Below, in pieces: positions 17,954-26,785 of a stretch of 33,896 nucleotides of DNA. The stretch's first letter is position 1. Every line of letters starts with the position of its first letter. The notes under the pieces are model-generated. The model worked only from the letters and a program-made list of their open reading frames with translations, was not told where the DNA came from and ran no database searches. The DNA is taken from the NCBI GenBank assembly GCA_028292195.1, contig JAQGMU010000518.1:1-33896 (forward strand), written 5' to 3'. This DNA is from Ramlibacter sp. Lineage in GTDB: Bacteria; Pseudomonadota; Gammaproteobacteria; Burkholderiales; Burkholderiaceae_C. A program made the translations under genes and the position numbers.

Positions 17954-18517
17954 ATGGAACTGATTGGAGAACGATGGATTGCGGCCCCGCTGGCGGTCAC
18001 CTGGGAAGCGCTGAACGACCCCGCAACACTCAAGGCCTGCATCGCCAGCTGCGAGTCGCTCGAGCGCACAGCGCCCGACACGCTGGCAGCGGTGCTGGCT
18101 TTGAAGGTCGGCCCGGTCAGCGCGCGCATGCGCGGCACGCTGAAAATGCACAACGTGCAGGCGCCGCACCGCTATGCAATCGCCTTCGACGGACAAGGTG
18201 GGGTAGCCGGCTTCGGCAAGGGGACGGCCGAAGTCACGCTGTCGGAAGATGGCACCGGCACCCGCCTGCGCTACACCGCACACGCCCAGGTGGGTGGCCG
18301 GCTGGCCCAGGTGGGTTCGCGCCTGATCGACGCTGTTGCAGCCAGGCTGGCCGAGGACTTCTTCTCCGCCTTCGAGGCGAGGCTGGAGCCTGCGCCCCAG
18401 GCGGCATTCCAGGCGGAGGGGCCAGTGTCGGCCGCGCCGCGGGCGACCGGCATGCAGTGGTCCTGGCTGCTGTGGGCGGTCGGGTTGCTGGCGCTGGCCT
18501 GGCTTCTGCTGGGGTGA
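17954..18517 (+). CDS. CoxG-like SRPBCC protein (carbon monoxide dehydrogenase subunit G family)
   Basis: 'ELIGERWIAAPLAVTWEALNDPATLKACIASCESLERTAPDTLAAVLALKVGPVSARMRGTL' plus a C-terminal TM segment (WSWLLWAVGLLALAWLLLG). Confidence 0.88.
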   Translation: MELIGERWIAAPLAVTWEALNDPATLKACIASCESLERTAPDTLAAVLALKVGPVSARMRGTLKMHNVQAPHRYAIAFDGQGGVAGFGKGTAEVTLSEDGTGTRLRYTAHAQVGGRLAQVGSRLIDAVAARLAEDFFSAFEARLEPAPQAAFQAEGPVSAAPRATGMQWSWLLWAVGLLALAWLLLG

Positions 18518-18636
18518 CGCGCAAGTTCCATCCGGTCACGGCCGGCCAAGGCGGCCTGTCGAGCGCGCGCTGGGTGTTTCAACTCCGACAATTGTCCTTT
18601 GTGGCCACTGCCCTTGGTCGATGCGGCGCCATCGCC

Positions 18637-18647
18637 TAGATTGGCGG
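18637..18647 (+). promoter_or_regulatory. candidate promoter -10 region (TAGATTGGCGG)
   Basis: TTGGTC (18614-18619), 17 nt, TAGATT (18637). Shares the 11-mer with 3434-3444. Confidence 0.4.
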
Positions 18648-18671
18648 TTATCCAATGCGAAGGAGACTGTC

Positions 18672-18884
18672 ATGACGAACGAATCGATGCACGCCGCGCC
18701 GAGCTTCCAGCTGCGTTTCCGTTCCCTCTTTCGGGAGGGCCGCGGCTACACCTTTCCGTGTGACCCAGCCGGAAACGTCGCGATCGACAAGCTCAGCGAG
18801 CGCGGTCGCATCAACTACCTCTTCGTGCGGGCGATGGTCGGCCGCGACTACACGCCGCCCGAAGTCACGCCTGCGTGGGCATGA
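18672..18884 (+). CDS. small hypothetical protein (70 aa)
   Basis: MTNESMHAAPSFQLRFRSLFREGRGYTFPCDPAGNVAIDKLSERGRINYLFVRAMVGRDYTPPEVTPAWA; preceded by AAGGAGA. Resembles small proteins seen in Burkholderiales. Confidence 0.7.
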   Translation: MTNESMHAAPSFQLRFRSLFREGRGYTFPCDPAGNVAIDKLSERGRINYLFVRAMVGRDYTPPEVTPAWA

Positions 18885-20095
18885 ACATGAACCATCCCTC
18901 TTCCGAACACGCCGGTGCTCCGTCGGCTGCCGGGCGGCTCACCTCCGGCCAGGCTCTCTGGCTCAAGGGCGTGATCCTCATGAGCTTCCTGGCTGCCTCC
19001 AGCGTACCTTCGCCGCTCTATGCCCTGTACCGGGCGAGCTGGGGCTTCTCCGCGCTGACGCTCACCATCGTCTTCGCCAGCTATGCCCTGGCGCTGCTGC
19101 TCGCCCTGCTGGTATTCGGCGCCCTCTCCGACTACCGCGGACGCCGCGAGGTGCTCCTGGCAGGGTTGGTCCTCGAGATCGTGGCGATCCTGCTGTTCTG
19201 GCGGGCGGATTCGGTCGGTTGGCTGCTGGCCGCACGCATCCTCCAGGGCGCGGCGACGGGGATCGCAACCAGCGCGCTCAGCGCGGGCCTGATCGATCTC
19301 CACCCCGAACGCGGCCCGCTGATCAACAGCGTGGCTCCGATGGTGGGCCTCGGCGTCGGCGCGCTGGGCGTCACCATCCTGGTGGAATTCGCCCCAGCGC
19401 CAACGCGCTTGGTGTTCGACCTCCTGCTGCTCGTGTTCGCGCTGCAGCTGGTAGCCGCGTACTTCCTTCCCGAAACGGCGCAGCGCCGGCCCGGCGCCTG
19501 GCGCTCGCTGCGGCCGAGCGTCGGCATCCCGCCGTACGCGCGATCGACCATGATGCGCGTGCTGCCAGTGAACACTGCCCAATGGGCGCTCGGCGGTTTC
19601 TATTTCTCCCTGGGTCCCACCCTGGCGCGGTCGGTCACCGGCAGCAAGGCGCCTTTGATCGGGGGCGTGTTAATCGCAGTGATGGCATTCAGCAGCGCCG
19701 CGGCCATCGCGCTGGTGCGCAACCTCAACCCGCGCACGGCGACCACGGCCGGCGCCGTCGGGGTGGCGGCCGGTGTGGTGCTCACGTTGGGCGGGATCCA
19801 CTGGCTCTGGTCTGGTGCGGCCCTCGCGGGTACCGTGATCGCCGGCCTGGGCTTCGGCGCCGCGTTCAGCGGCTCCTTGCGCAGTCTGGTGCCACTGGCG
19901 CAGGCGCACGAGCGCGCTGCGCTGATGTCCGGCTTCTTCGCAGCGAGCTACCTCGCCTTCAGCGTGCCCGCAATCGTCGCGGGACTGCTGGCGAGCCGGT
20001 TCGGCCTTCAGGCCACGGCGATCGGCTACGGCCTCGCAGCTGCCATGCTGGCCTTGACAGCCCTCGTCCCGACACGGACGAGGCAGCGCGCCTGA
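18875..20095 (+). CDS. MFS transporter
   Basis: 406 aa with many TM segments; 'VFGALSDYRGRREVLLAGLV', 'LLAARILQGAATGIATSALSAGLIDL'. Start may be 18875 or 18881. Confidence 0.85.
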   Translation: MGMNMNHPSSEHAGAPSAAGRLTSGQALWLKGVILMSFLAASSVPSPLYALYRASWGFSALTLTIVFASYALALLLALLVFGALSDYRGRREVLLAGLVLEIVAILLFWRADSVGWLLAARILQGAATGIATSALSAGLIDLHPERGPLINSVAPMVGLGVGALGVTILVEFAPAPTRLVFDLLLLVFALQLVAAYFLPETAQRRPGAWRSLRPSVGIPPYARSTMMRVLPVNTAQWALGGFYFSLGPTLARSVTGSKAPLIGGVLIAVMAFSSAAAIALVRNLNPRTATTAGAVGVAAGVVLTLGGIHWLWSGAALAGTVIAGLGFGAAFSGSLRSLVPLAQAHERAALMSGFFAASYLAFSVPAIVAGLLASRFGLQATAIGYGLAAAMLALTALVPTRTRQRA

Positions 20096-20199
20096 CCAAG
20101 GCGCACACGCGCGCATCGCTGTCCTGCCCTGCGCACTCGCCCTCCCTTGGATGAGCCATGAAATGACGGCTTCCGGACGGCGTCCGGAACTGCGCTGAC

Positions 20200-20865
20200 A
20201 CCGGTGCCTCCGGTGGCATGCGCGCTGTCAACGCAGACCGGCTCGCCCGGCGCGGACATGACCTGATTCCCGTGGCGCGCAGCGCCGATCGATTGAACAG
20301 TGTTGCCGCCCCAACGTGGCGCAGACTGGATGCAGGGTGGAAGTGTTGGCGGCCGACCTCAGCGCCACGGAAGGCCTGGTCGGGATCGAGCAGCGGCTGG
20401 CCCAGGATGATGCCATCCGCCTGCTGGTGAACAGCGCCGGCTTCGATATCGGAACGCCGCCTCCCAGTCCGACCCCGACCGGCTGGACACGGCATCTAGC
20501 TGAACGCGGTGGCGCCGACCCGGCTGTCCCGCGCAGCAGCCCCGCGTTCGTGGCGCGAGGCGGCGGGACCATCATCAACATCGCCTCGGTGGCCGCGATC
20601 GCGCCGCCGGGCATCCTGAATGGGGTCTACAGCGCCAGCAAGGCCTTCGTCGAGAGCTTCTCGCAGGCACTGCAGCACGAGCTCGGGCCCAAAAGGCCTG
20701 CGTGCGCAGACGGTGCTGCCGGGCGCGACCCGCACGCATTCTGGGACGCATGCGGTATCCCGGTCGCGGCCCTGCCGCAGCAGATCGTGATGAAGGCGGA
20801 GGACACGGTGGATGCGGCCCTCGCAGGCCTGGATCTCACCGGGAACCGCCTGCCTGCAGCCACTC
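20200..20865 (+). pseudogene. short-chain dehydrogenase/reductase remnant, multiply frameshifted
   Basis: 'TGASGGMRAVNADRLARRGHDLIPVARSADRL', then another frame 'VEVLAADLSATEGLVGIEQRLAQDDAIRLLVNSAGF...GGGTIINIASVAAIAPPGILNGVYSASKAFVESFSQALQHELGP' (SDR YSASK motif), then further shifts near 20700-20740. Confidence 0.75.
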
Positions 20866-22032
20866 GTCGAGCACCTCCTGCGTGTGGGCACCAAGCACCG
20901 GCGGCCCCAGCCGGTAGGCCACTGGCGTAGCAGACAGACGCAGGGGGTTGGCCACCACGTGAATGTCTGCGCCTTCTCCATGGGGAACCTGCACCTGCAG
21001 CCCTCGCGCGATGACATGCGGGTCCGAGAACACCTGCGCGATGTCGTTGATCGGCCCACAGGGAACCCCCGCTTCCTCAAGCAAGCGTACCCACTCCCGA
21101 GTGGGACGCGTCATCGTGACGGATCGCAGCAGGGCCAGCAGTGCATCGCGGTGCACGACGCGCGCCGCATTGGTAAGGAACCGCGGATCAACTGACCATT
21201 CCGGGTGCCCAGCGGCCTCGCAGAACCTGGCGAACTGGCCGTCGTTCCCCACCGTGAGAATCATGTAGCCATCCGCAGTGGGAAAGTCCTGGTAGGGCAC
21301 GATGTTCGGATGTGCGTTGCCCATTCGCGATGGCACGCGCTCGCCGACCAGGTAGTTCGCCGCCTGGTTGGCCAAGGCAGCCACCTGCACGTCCAGCAGT
21401 GCGACGTCGATGTACTGCCCCTCGCCTGTCCTGTTCCGGTGCTGCAGCGCGGCCAGGATCGCGTTCGAGGCGTAGAGCCCGGTGAGCAGGTCGACGAGCG
21501 CCACCCCCACCTTCATAGGCCCGCCACCGGGCTCGGTGTCCGGCCGCCCGGTAACGCTCATCAAACCGCCCATTCCCTGGATGAGGAAGTCATAGCCAGG
21601 CCGCTGTGCATACGGCCCGGTCTGGCCGAAGCCGGTGATCGAGCAATAAATGAGGCCACGGTTGCTCTTGCGCAGGGTCTCATGGTCAAGGCCGTACTGT
21701 TTCAAGCCGCCGACCTTGAAGTTCTCCACCAGGACATCCGCTTGCGCGGCAAGCTGCCGTACCAGCTCCTGCCCATCGCCATTGGCCAGGTCGATGGCGA
21801 CCGAGCGCTTGTTCCGGTTCGCGCAGGTGAAGTACGCCGAAACGTCCAGCCGTTCTTTTTCCGCGTCCTCCACCCATGGCGGACCCCAGGCGCGGGTGTC
21901 GTCCCCTGTCCCTGGGCGTTCGACCTTGACGACATCCGCTCCGAGATCGCCCAGCATCTGGGTGGCCCAGGGACCTGCCAGCACGCGCGACAGGTCGAGG
22001 ACCTTTACACCTTGCAGCGCACTCATGTCCAT
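20836..22032 (-). CDS. CaiB/BaiF family CoA transferase (glutarate/succinate-type context)
   Basis: 'MDMSALQGVKVLDLSRVLAGPWATQMLGDLGADVVKVERPGTGDDTRAWGPPW'. Sits directly after the glutaryl-CoA dehydrogenase gene. Confidence 0.92.
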   Translation of the reverse strand: MDMSALQGVKVLDLSRVLAGPWATQMLGDLGADVVKVERPGTGDDTRAWGPPWVEDAEKERLDVSAYFTCANRNKRSVAIDLANGDGQELVRQLAAQADVLVENFKVGGLKQYGLDHETLRKSNRGLIYCSITGFGQTGPYAQRPGYDFLIQGMGGLMSVTGRPDTEPGGGPMKVGVALVDLLTGLYASNAILAALQHRNRTGEGQYIDVALLDVQVAALANQAANYLVGERVPSRMGNAHPNIVPYQDFPTADGYMILTVGNDGQFARFCEAAGHPEWSVDPRFLTNAARVVHRDALLALLRSVTMTRPTREWVRLLEEAGVPCGPINDIAQVFSDPHVIARGLQVQVPHGEGADIHVVANPLRLSATPVAYRLGPPVLGAHTQEVLDEWLQAGGSR

Positions 22033-22034
22033 GC

Positions 22035-23207
22035 TCAGAAGGCGGCGATGCCGGTCTGCGCACGGCCTAGGATCAGCGCGTGGATGTCGTGCGTACCCTC
22101 GTAGGTGTTCACCACCTCCAGGTTCACCAGATGGCGCGCCACGCCGAACTCGTCGCTGATGCCGTTGCCGCCCAGCATGTCGCGCGCGGTGCGGGCAATA
22201 TCGAGCGCCTTGCCGCAGGAATTGCGCTTCATGATGGAGGTGATTTCCACCGCGGCCGTGCCCTCGTCCTTCATGCGGCCGAGGCGCAGGCAGCCCTGCA
22301 GGCCCAGCGTGATCTCGGTCTGCATGTCGGCCAGCTTCTTCTGGATCAACTGGTTGGCCGCCAGCGGCTTGCCAAATTGCTTGCGATCCAGCACGTACTG
22401 GCGGGCGCGGTGCCAGCAGTCCTCCGCCGCGCCGAGCGCGCCCCACGCGATACCGTAGCGCGCGGAGTCCAGGCAGGTGAAAGGCCCCTTGAGCCCGCGG
22501 ACCTCGGGAAAGGCGTTCTCCTCCGGGCAGAACACGTCTTCCAGCACGATCTCGCCGGTGATCGAAGCCCGCAGGCCCACCTTGCCGGCGATGTTGGGCG
22601 CGGACAGGCCCTTCCAGCCCTTCTCCAGGACGAAGCCGCGGATCGCGCCCTCGTCGTCCTTGGCCCACACGACGAATACGTCCGCGATCGGTGAGTTGGT
22701 GATCCACATCTTGGAGCCGGTCAGCTTGTAGCCGCCATCGACCTTACGGGCGCGCGTCACCATGCTGCCCGGATCGGAGCCGTGGTTTGGCTCGGTCAGG
22801 CCAAAGCAGCCGATCCACTCGCCGGTGGCCAGCTTGGGCAAGTACTTCTGCCTGGTGGCTTCATTGCCGAACTCGTGGATGGGCACCATCACCAGCGAGG
22901 ACTGCACGGACATCATCGAACGGTAGCCCGAATCCACCCGCTCAACTTCACGCGCGACGAGGCCGTAGCACACGTAGTTCAACCCGCCCCCGCCGCAATG
23001 CTCGGGAATCGTGGGTCCCAGCAGGCCCAGCTCGCCCATCTCGCGGAAGATCCGGACATCGGTGCGCTCGTTCCTGAAAGCCTCCAGCACACGGGGTGCG
23101 AGGCTGTCTTCGCAATACCGCCGGGCGGCATCTCCAACCGCGCGCTCGTCTTCCGTGAGCTGCTGCCCTAGCAGCAGCGGGTCGGCCCAGACAAAAGTGG
23201 ATTTCAT
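22035..23207 (-). CDS. gcdH: glutaryl-CoA dehydrogenase (acyl-CoA dehydrogenase family)
   Basis: 390 aa from [10 protein letters not shown]; '[20 protein letters not shown]', '[21 protein letters not shown]', '[24 protein letters not shown]', '[24 protein letters not shown]'. Confidence 0.92.
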   Translation of the reverse strand: MKSTFVWADPLLLGQQLTEDERAVGDAARRYCEDSLAPRVLEAFRNERTDVRIFREMGELGLLGPTIPEHCGGGGLNYVCYGLVAREVERVDSGYRSMMSVQSSLVMVPIHEFGNEATRQKYLPKLATGEWIGCFGLTEPNHGSDPGSMVTRARKVDGGYKLTGSKMWITNSPIADVFVVWAKDDEGAIRGFVLEKGWKGLSAPNIAGKVGLRASITGEIVLEDVFCPEENAFPEVRGLKGPFTCLDSARYGIAWGALGAAEDCWHRARQYVLDRKQFGKPLAANQLIQKKLADMQTEITLGLQGCLRLGRMKDEGTAAVEITSIMKRNSCGKALDIARTARDMLGGNGISDEFGVARHLVNLEVVNTYEGTHDIHALILGRAQTGIAAF

Positions 23208-23306
23208 GTGCTTTCCTTGCATGGATGCGGCACTTTCGGCCAGCCACTCTCCTTTGACAAACGATTCTTTCGCGTCAAGATGTGCGGAAAACGCACTTCG
23301 AATCCA

Positions 23307-24227
23307 ATGCGCCGAAAAATTCCCTCCACTGCGGCGATGGCCGCCTTCGAGGCCGCCGCGCGGCACCAGAGCTTCACGCTCGCAGCCGACGAACTGGCCC
23401 TGACACAAAGCGCCGTGGGTCGCCAGATCGCCAACCTGGAAGATTTTCTCGGGGTCAAACTCTTCCGGCGCACCCGGCGCGGCGTGGTTCTGACGCCCCC
23501 TGGGCTGCAATACAGCCGCATGGTGCGGGCACGCCTCGACGATGTGGAGCGCGACACGCTGCATCTGCTGTCCTGCGGCGGCGGTGGCGGCTCGCTGGAG
23601 CTCGGCGTGGTCCCCACGTTCGCTACGCACTGGCTCATTCCACGGCTTACCGGCTTCAAGCAACTCCATCCGGGAATCCATCTTCACCTGCATGCGCGCA
23701 CGCGCCCTTTCCTGTTCGAGGAATCAGGCCTGGATGCAGCGATCTACGCCGGCGTGGGTGGCTGGCCCGGAACGCATGCCGAACGGCTGATGCCGGAGCC
23801 GATGGTGGTCGTCTGCGCGCCGGCCCTTGCCGGCCGCAGGAAACGGCTGAAAGCGGCGGACCTTGCCGGGCTGCCCCTGATCCAGATGACGACGCGTCCG
23901 TATGCGTGGCGCGAATGGTTTCGCGCACAGGGCATGGAGTTCGAGGGCGACATGGCGGGCCCCCGAATGGAGCTGTTCTCGATGGCGACCCAGGCTGCGA
24001 TCCACGGCCTGGGCGTGGCGCTCGTTCCCGAAATCTTCGTGCAGGAGGAACTCCGGCGGGACGTGCTGGTTGCCCCGTTCGACCACGCGGCCCTCAGCGG
24101 ATTCGGGTACTACCTCATCCATCCCGAGGCGCAGGCGGACCACCCAGAACTGTCGTTGTTCCGCAAGTGGATCCTTTCCGAAGCCAGCTCCTACTTAGGC
24201 AACGTCGAATCCGCTGAGGGTTGCTGA
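23307..24227 (+). CDS. LysR-family transcriptional regulator (GcdR/GcvA-like), divergent from gcdH
   Basis: '[60 protein letters not shown]' HTH. Start could also be 23280. Confidence 0.88.
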   Translation: MRRKIPSTAAMAAFEAAARHQSFTLAADELALTQSAVGRQIANLEDFLGVKLFRRTRRGVVLTPPGLQYSRMVRARLDDVERDTLHLLSCGGGGGSLELGVVPTFATHWLIPRLTGFKQLHPGIHLHLHARTRPFLFEESGLDAAIYAGVGGWPGTHAERLMPEPMVVVCAPALAGRRKRLKAADLAGLPLIQMTTRPYAWREWFRAQGMEFEGDMAGPRMELFSMATQAAIHGLGVALVPEIFVQEELRRDVLVAPFDHAALSGFGYYLIHPEAQADHPELSLFRKWILSEASSYLGNVESAEGC

Positions 24228-24249
24228 CCCCGCAAGGAACTTGCCTAAG
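24194..24249. repeat. inverted repeat CTTAGGCAA ... TTGCCTAAG spanning the LysR stop codon
   Basis: Arms 24194-24202 and 24241-24249, perfect 9-bp complements. Confidence 0.6.
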
Positions 24250-24676
24250 GTTGCCGCGGACTACCTGATAGTCCGTGGGCGTGGTATGGAAGGCCACTCA
24301 CCAGGCTGTGGAACCGAGCGTTCTCAATGGCGAGGAATGGCGGCACTTCGGCAGCCGACGTTTCGAAGAGGAAAGACAAAGACGCTGCGTCCAATCGCAG
24401 GTGGAGAGCTTCGATGGGCAAGGTCGCGCCCATGACAAAGTGTCGGCCGGGATGCTCGCGCACGGGAGCGATGTTCTGGTCGCGGAAGTTGGTCAGCACA
24501 CGAAGCTGCTCGGAAAGGATGAAGACGGCCTTGTTGCACGCGTCTACCTTCGCGTCCAGCAGGTTGCGTTCCTCTCGCTCTCGGTTCCATCTGAACGCGT
24601 AGTACGCCCCTGCGAAGCTGGCAGCAATCCCTCCCAAGCCGGAGATCAACAATTCGAAGATCTTCGCCATGTCCAT
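24245..24676 (-). CDS. hypothetical single-TM membrane protein, C-terminus possibly truncated or fused at island junction
   Basis: MDMAKIFELLISGLGGIAASFAGAYYAFRWNREREERNLLDAKVDACNKAVFILSEQL...; start chosen by the GGGAGAGAGC RBS. C-terminal '..GLPYHAHGLSGSPRQP' runs into the hairpin region. Confidence 0.55.
   Translation of the reverse strand: MDMAKIFELLISGLGGIAASFAGAYYAFRWNREREERNLLDAKVDACNKAVFILSEQLRVLTNFRDQNIAPVREHPGRHFVMGATLPIEALHLRLDAASLSFLFETSAAEVPPFLAIENARFHSLVSGLPYHAHGLSGSPRQP
24254..24278. repeat. strong hairpin CCGCGGACTA-CCTGA-TAGTCCGTGG
   Basis: Perfect 7-bp core CGGACTA/TAGTCCG, extended by one G-T wobble and two pairs. Confidence 0.65.
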
Positions 24677-24780
24677 GCTCTCTCCCTTTGATCGACAATT
24701 TTGCGCCATGTGCAGCCGCTACCGCACCCGAGCAGCATGCGCAACTCTCGGAGCTTCGAAGCGGGATGCGCAACCCGGGG

Positions 24781-25497
24781 CTAGAACAGACCTGTTTGCT
24801 CAGGAGGCGGTGGGGGTCGCGAGGTTCGCACACTGCTTGACGGCGGCGCCCGCGGCGGCAAAGGCGCCGGCTCGCCGTCCAAAGCACCCTCGTACAGCTG
24901 GAAGAAGTTCGGCGCCGCGGTGACGTCGCAGGCTAGCCAGGCGTCGTACTCGGACTCGTCCAGGATGACCGGCATGCGCTTCTCTTCGCCCGGCTTGTGG
25001 AACCGGCTGTAGAAGGGATGGCTGTCCGCGTTGACCGTCAGCATGGCGAAGGAGAAGGCCTTGGTGCCGTCCGGCGCGCGCCAGTGACGGTAGATGCCGG
25101 CCACACCCATCGGCACGCGCCCAGGCCTGGTGATGGCCCAGCGCATCGGCCTGCCGCCCTCTGGCGGGTAATACGGCTCGAAGAGGATCTCGGCCGGGAT
25201 GATGCAACGCCAGCCCTTGTTCCACGCCTCCTTGAAGCTGGCCAGCGAATGGACGGTCTCACTGCGTGAGTTGTACGTGCGCCGGCCGTAGGCGACTTCC
25301 TTGGCGAAGCTGGGCAGCAAACCGTAGTGCCCGTGCTCCACTACACGCTTGTTGCCGGACCCGGGCTCGGCAAGCCGAATGAAGGGCGCCAAGCCAGTGG
25401 GCCAGATCTCGGGCGGCAGCTTGGGATCGTCGCGGTAGACACCGAAGAAGTGAAGCAGCCGCTCCTGGGTGCTGACGGAGATGTAGTTGCTGCACAC
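24781..25497 (-). CDS. SRAP-family protein (SOS response-associated peptidase, YedK/HMCES-like)
   Basis: Starts MCSNYIS (catalytic Cys2); 'YGRRTYNSRSETVHSLASFKEAWNKGWRCIIPAEILFEPYY', 'FAMLTVNADSHPFYSRFHKPGEEKRMPVILDESEYDAWL'. C-terminus PPPPPEQTGLF. Confidence 0.92.
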   Translation of the reverse strand: MCSNYISVSTQERLLHFFGVYRDDPKLPPEIWPTGLAPFIRLAEPGSGNKRVVEHGHYGLLPSFAKEVAYGRRTYNSRSETVHSLASFKEAWNKGWRCIIPAEILFEPYYPPEGGRPMRWAITRPGRVPMGVAGIYRHWRAPDGTKAFSFAMLTVNADSHPFYSRFHKPGEEKRMPVILDESEYDAWLACDVTAAPNFFQLYEGALDGEPAPLPPRAPPSSSVRTSRPPPPPEQTGLF

Positions 25498-25580
25498 GGC
25501 CTATTATCTGTTCAGCTGCGTTCGCACCCCAGCACCCGATCAAAAGGGGTCGCCAGCTCCGCCGCAAATGAGGCACAAAA

Positions 25581-25600
25581 AAGCCCGCCGAAGCGGGCTT
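25581..25600 (-). terminator. Rho-independent terminator (minus strand)
   Basis: Minus strand reads AAGCCCGC-TTCG-GCGGGCTT-TTTTGTG: 8-bp stem, UUCG tetraloop, T-tract. Lies between the SDH_sah and SRAP genes. Confidence 0.85.
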
Positions 25601-25633
25601 CCTTCCATTGGGTGCGGTTACTCCGCGCGACGT

Positions 25634-26644
25634 TCACGCAGCTGCTGCACCAGCGTCTTGCTGGCCTCCTGCAGGTGGTTGTTGGCCGCCATCGACTGGC
25701 GCAACTGCTCCAGCATTTGGCTCGGCGTCAGCGGCTGCGGGTCCCGTGGCCTGCTCGGGTCTTGGCTGAGCTGCTTGAGCGGCATTCTGTGCTCCTTGCG
25801 TAGGGAAAATAGACTCTAAAAATTTGCACACATCCATGGTGTGCGGCTTTGTCTTGTATCGGGGCCAGAGGTTTTCTGCGATGAATCGACCGAAAACGCC
25901 TTCCTGCGGGTTCGGGGAGTCTACTCGCTCGAATAGAGTCCTTGCTTCAGCACGGTCGATTACGAAACCGTGATTCGGGTAACTATTGATCAGCTTAGCC
26001 AATGCGCCTGTCTTGAGATTCTTGGACTTCTCTGTCAGCCTAGTGCCGTACTCGTGCGCGATTTGAAGCGCTGCATTCATCTCGCCCAACCTAATCGGGT
26101 CGATTTGTGCGTACATGGGTTCGTAAATGCCCATCACCAGCTTGCTCGCGATCTCGGAGGCAACTTTCGTGCTCAACCCGCTACTCGCGTTGATGTCAAA
26201 GAGGTAGTCGTTGAACGCGGAAAGAGCGTCTGTCTTCAGATAGGTCATCCCGCGCAGAATGTCCAAGCCCGAGCTCTGCTGAAACATCTCGTCTTGCTTC
26301 TGGAATTGCACGTCCAGTGGTCCGAGCTCGCCACGGTCAAACACCACCAGCGTATGGGCACCAATGCCCACCAGAGTGCCCGCGCTCTTGCACTCTGCTG
26401 GGACCGCCATGCGAAAGTTGTCAGCACCGTAATGGTGAAGCAGAGCACGCGCCATCCGATAGCCAGAGTTTGGATTGCCACCCCCTGTGCACAAGATGAG
26501 AAGGACCTTCTTCCTCTGCTTCGCCTTGTTGTCCTCAAGCAGATCGCACAGCGAGTCGTACCCAGCCTTCTCAATTGACCCGCAATACGAGTAGACATCA
26601 GTGTCGTCAGCAGCAAATGCCGCCAAGGCGGCCGGGTAATCCAT
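25634..26644 (-). CDS. ClpP-class serine protease, SDH_sah (serine dehydrogenase proteinase)-like
   Basis: 'CTGGGNPNSGYRMARALLHHY', 'VPAECKSAGTLVGIGAHTLVVFDRGELGPLDVQ' (SxG nucleophile context, GPLDVQ); Pro/Ala/Gln-rich C-terminal tail. Confidence 0.8.
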   Translation of the reverse strand: MDYPAALAAFAADDTDVYSYCGSIEKAGYDSLCDLLEDNKAKQRKKVLLILCTGGGNPNSGYRMARALLHHYGADNFRMAVPAECKSAGTLVGIGAHTLVVFDRGELGPLDVQFQKQDEMFQQSSGLDILRGMTYLKTDALSAFNDYLFDINASSGLSTKVASEIASKLVMGIYEPMYAQIDPIRLGEMNAALQIAHEYGTRLTEKSKNLKTGALAKLINSYPNHGFVIDRAEARTLFERVDSPNPQEGVFGRFIAENLWPRYKTKPHTMDVCKFLESIFPTQGAQNAAQAAQPRPEQATGPAAADAEPNAGAVAPVDGGQQPPAGGQQDAGAAAA

Positions 26645-26748
26645 ACCGAATTATGGTTGAGCCCGCGGGCGATTGGCAACCCGACCAAAGGCTACCCCAA
26701 GGCACACCGCAGGCTGGCGGCGTAAAGGCCGGCCAGCGTTCGAAAGAA

Positions 26749-26768
26749 TACTGTATTCTCGTACAGTG
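26749..26768 (+). promoter_or_regulatory. LexA/SOS box
   Basis: TACTGTATTCTCGTACAGTG; core CTGT-N8-ACAG at 26751-26766. Matches the E. coli-type LexA consensus CTGT-N8-ACAG. Confidence 0.8.
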
Positions 26769-26785
26769 ATTGAGCGAAACCCTGT

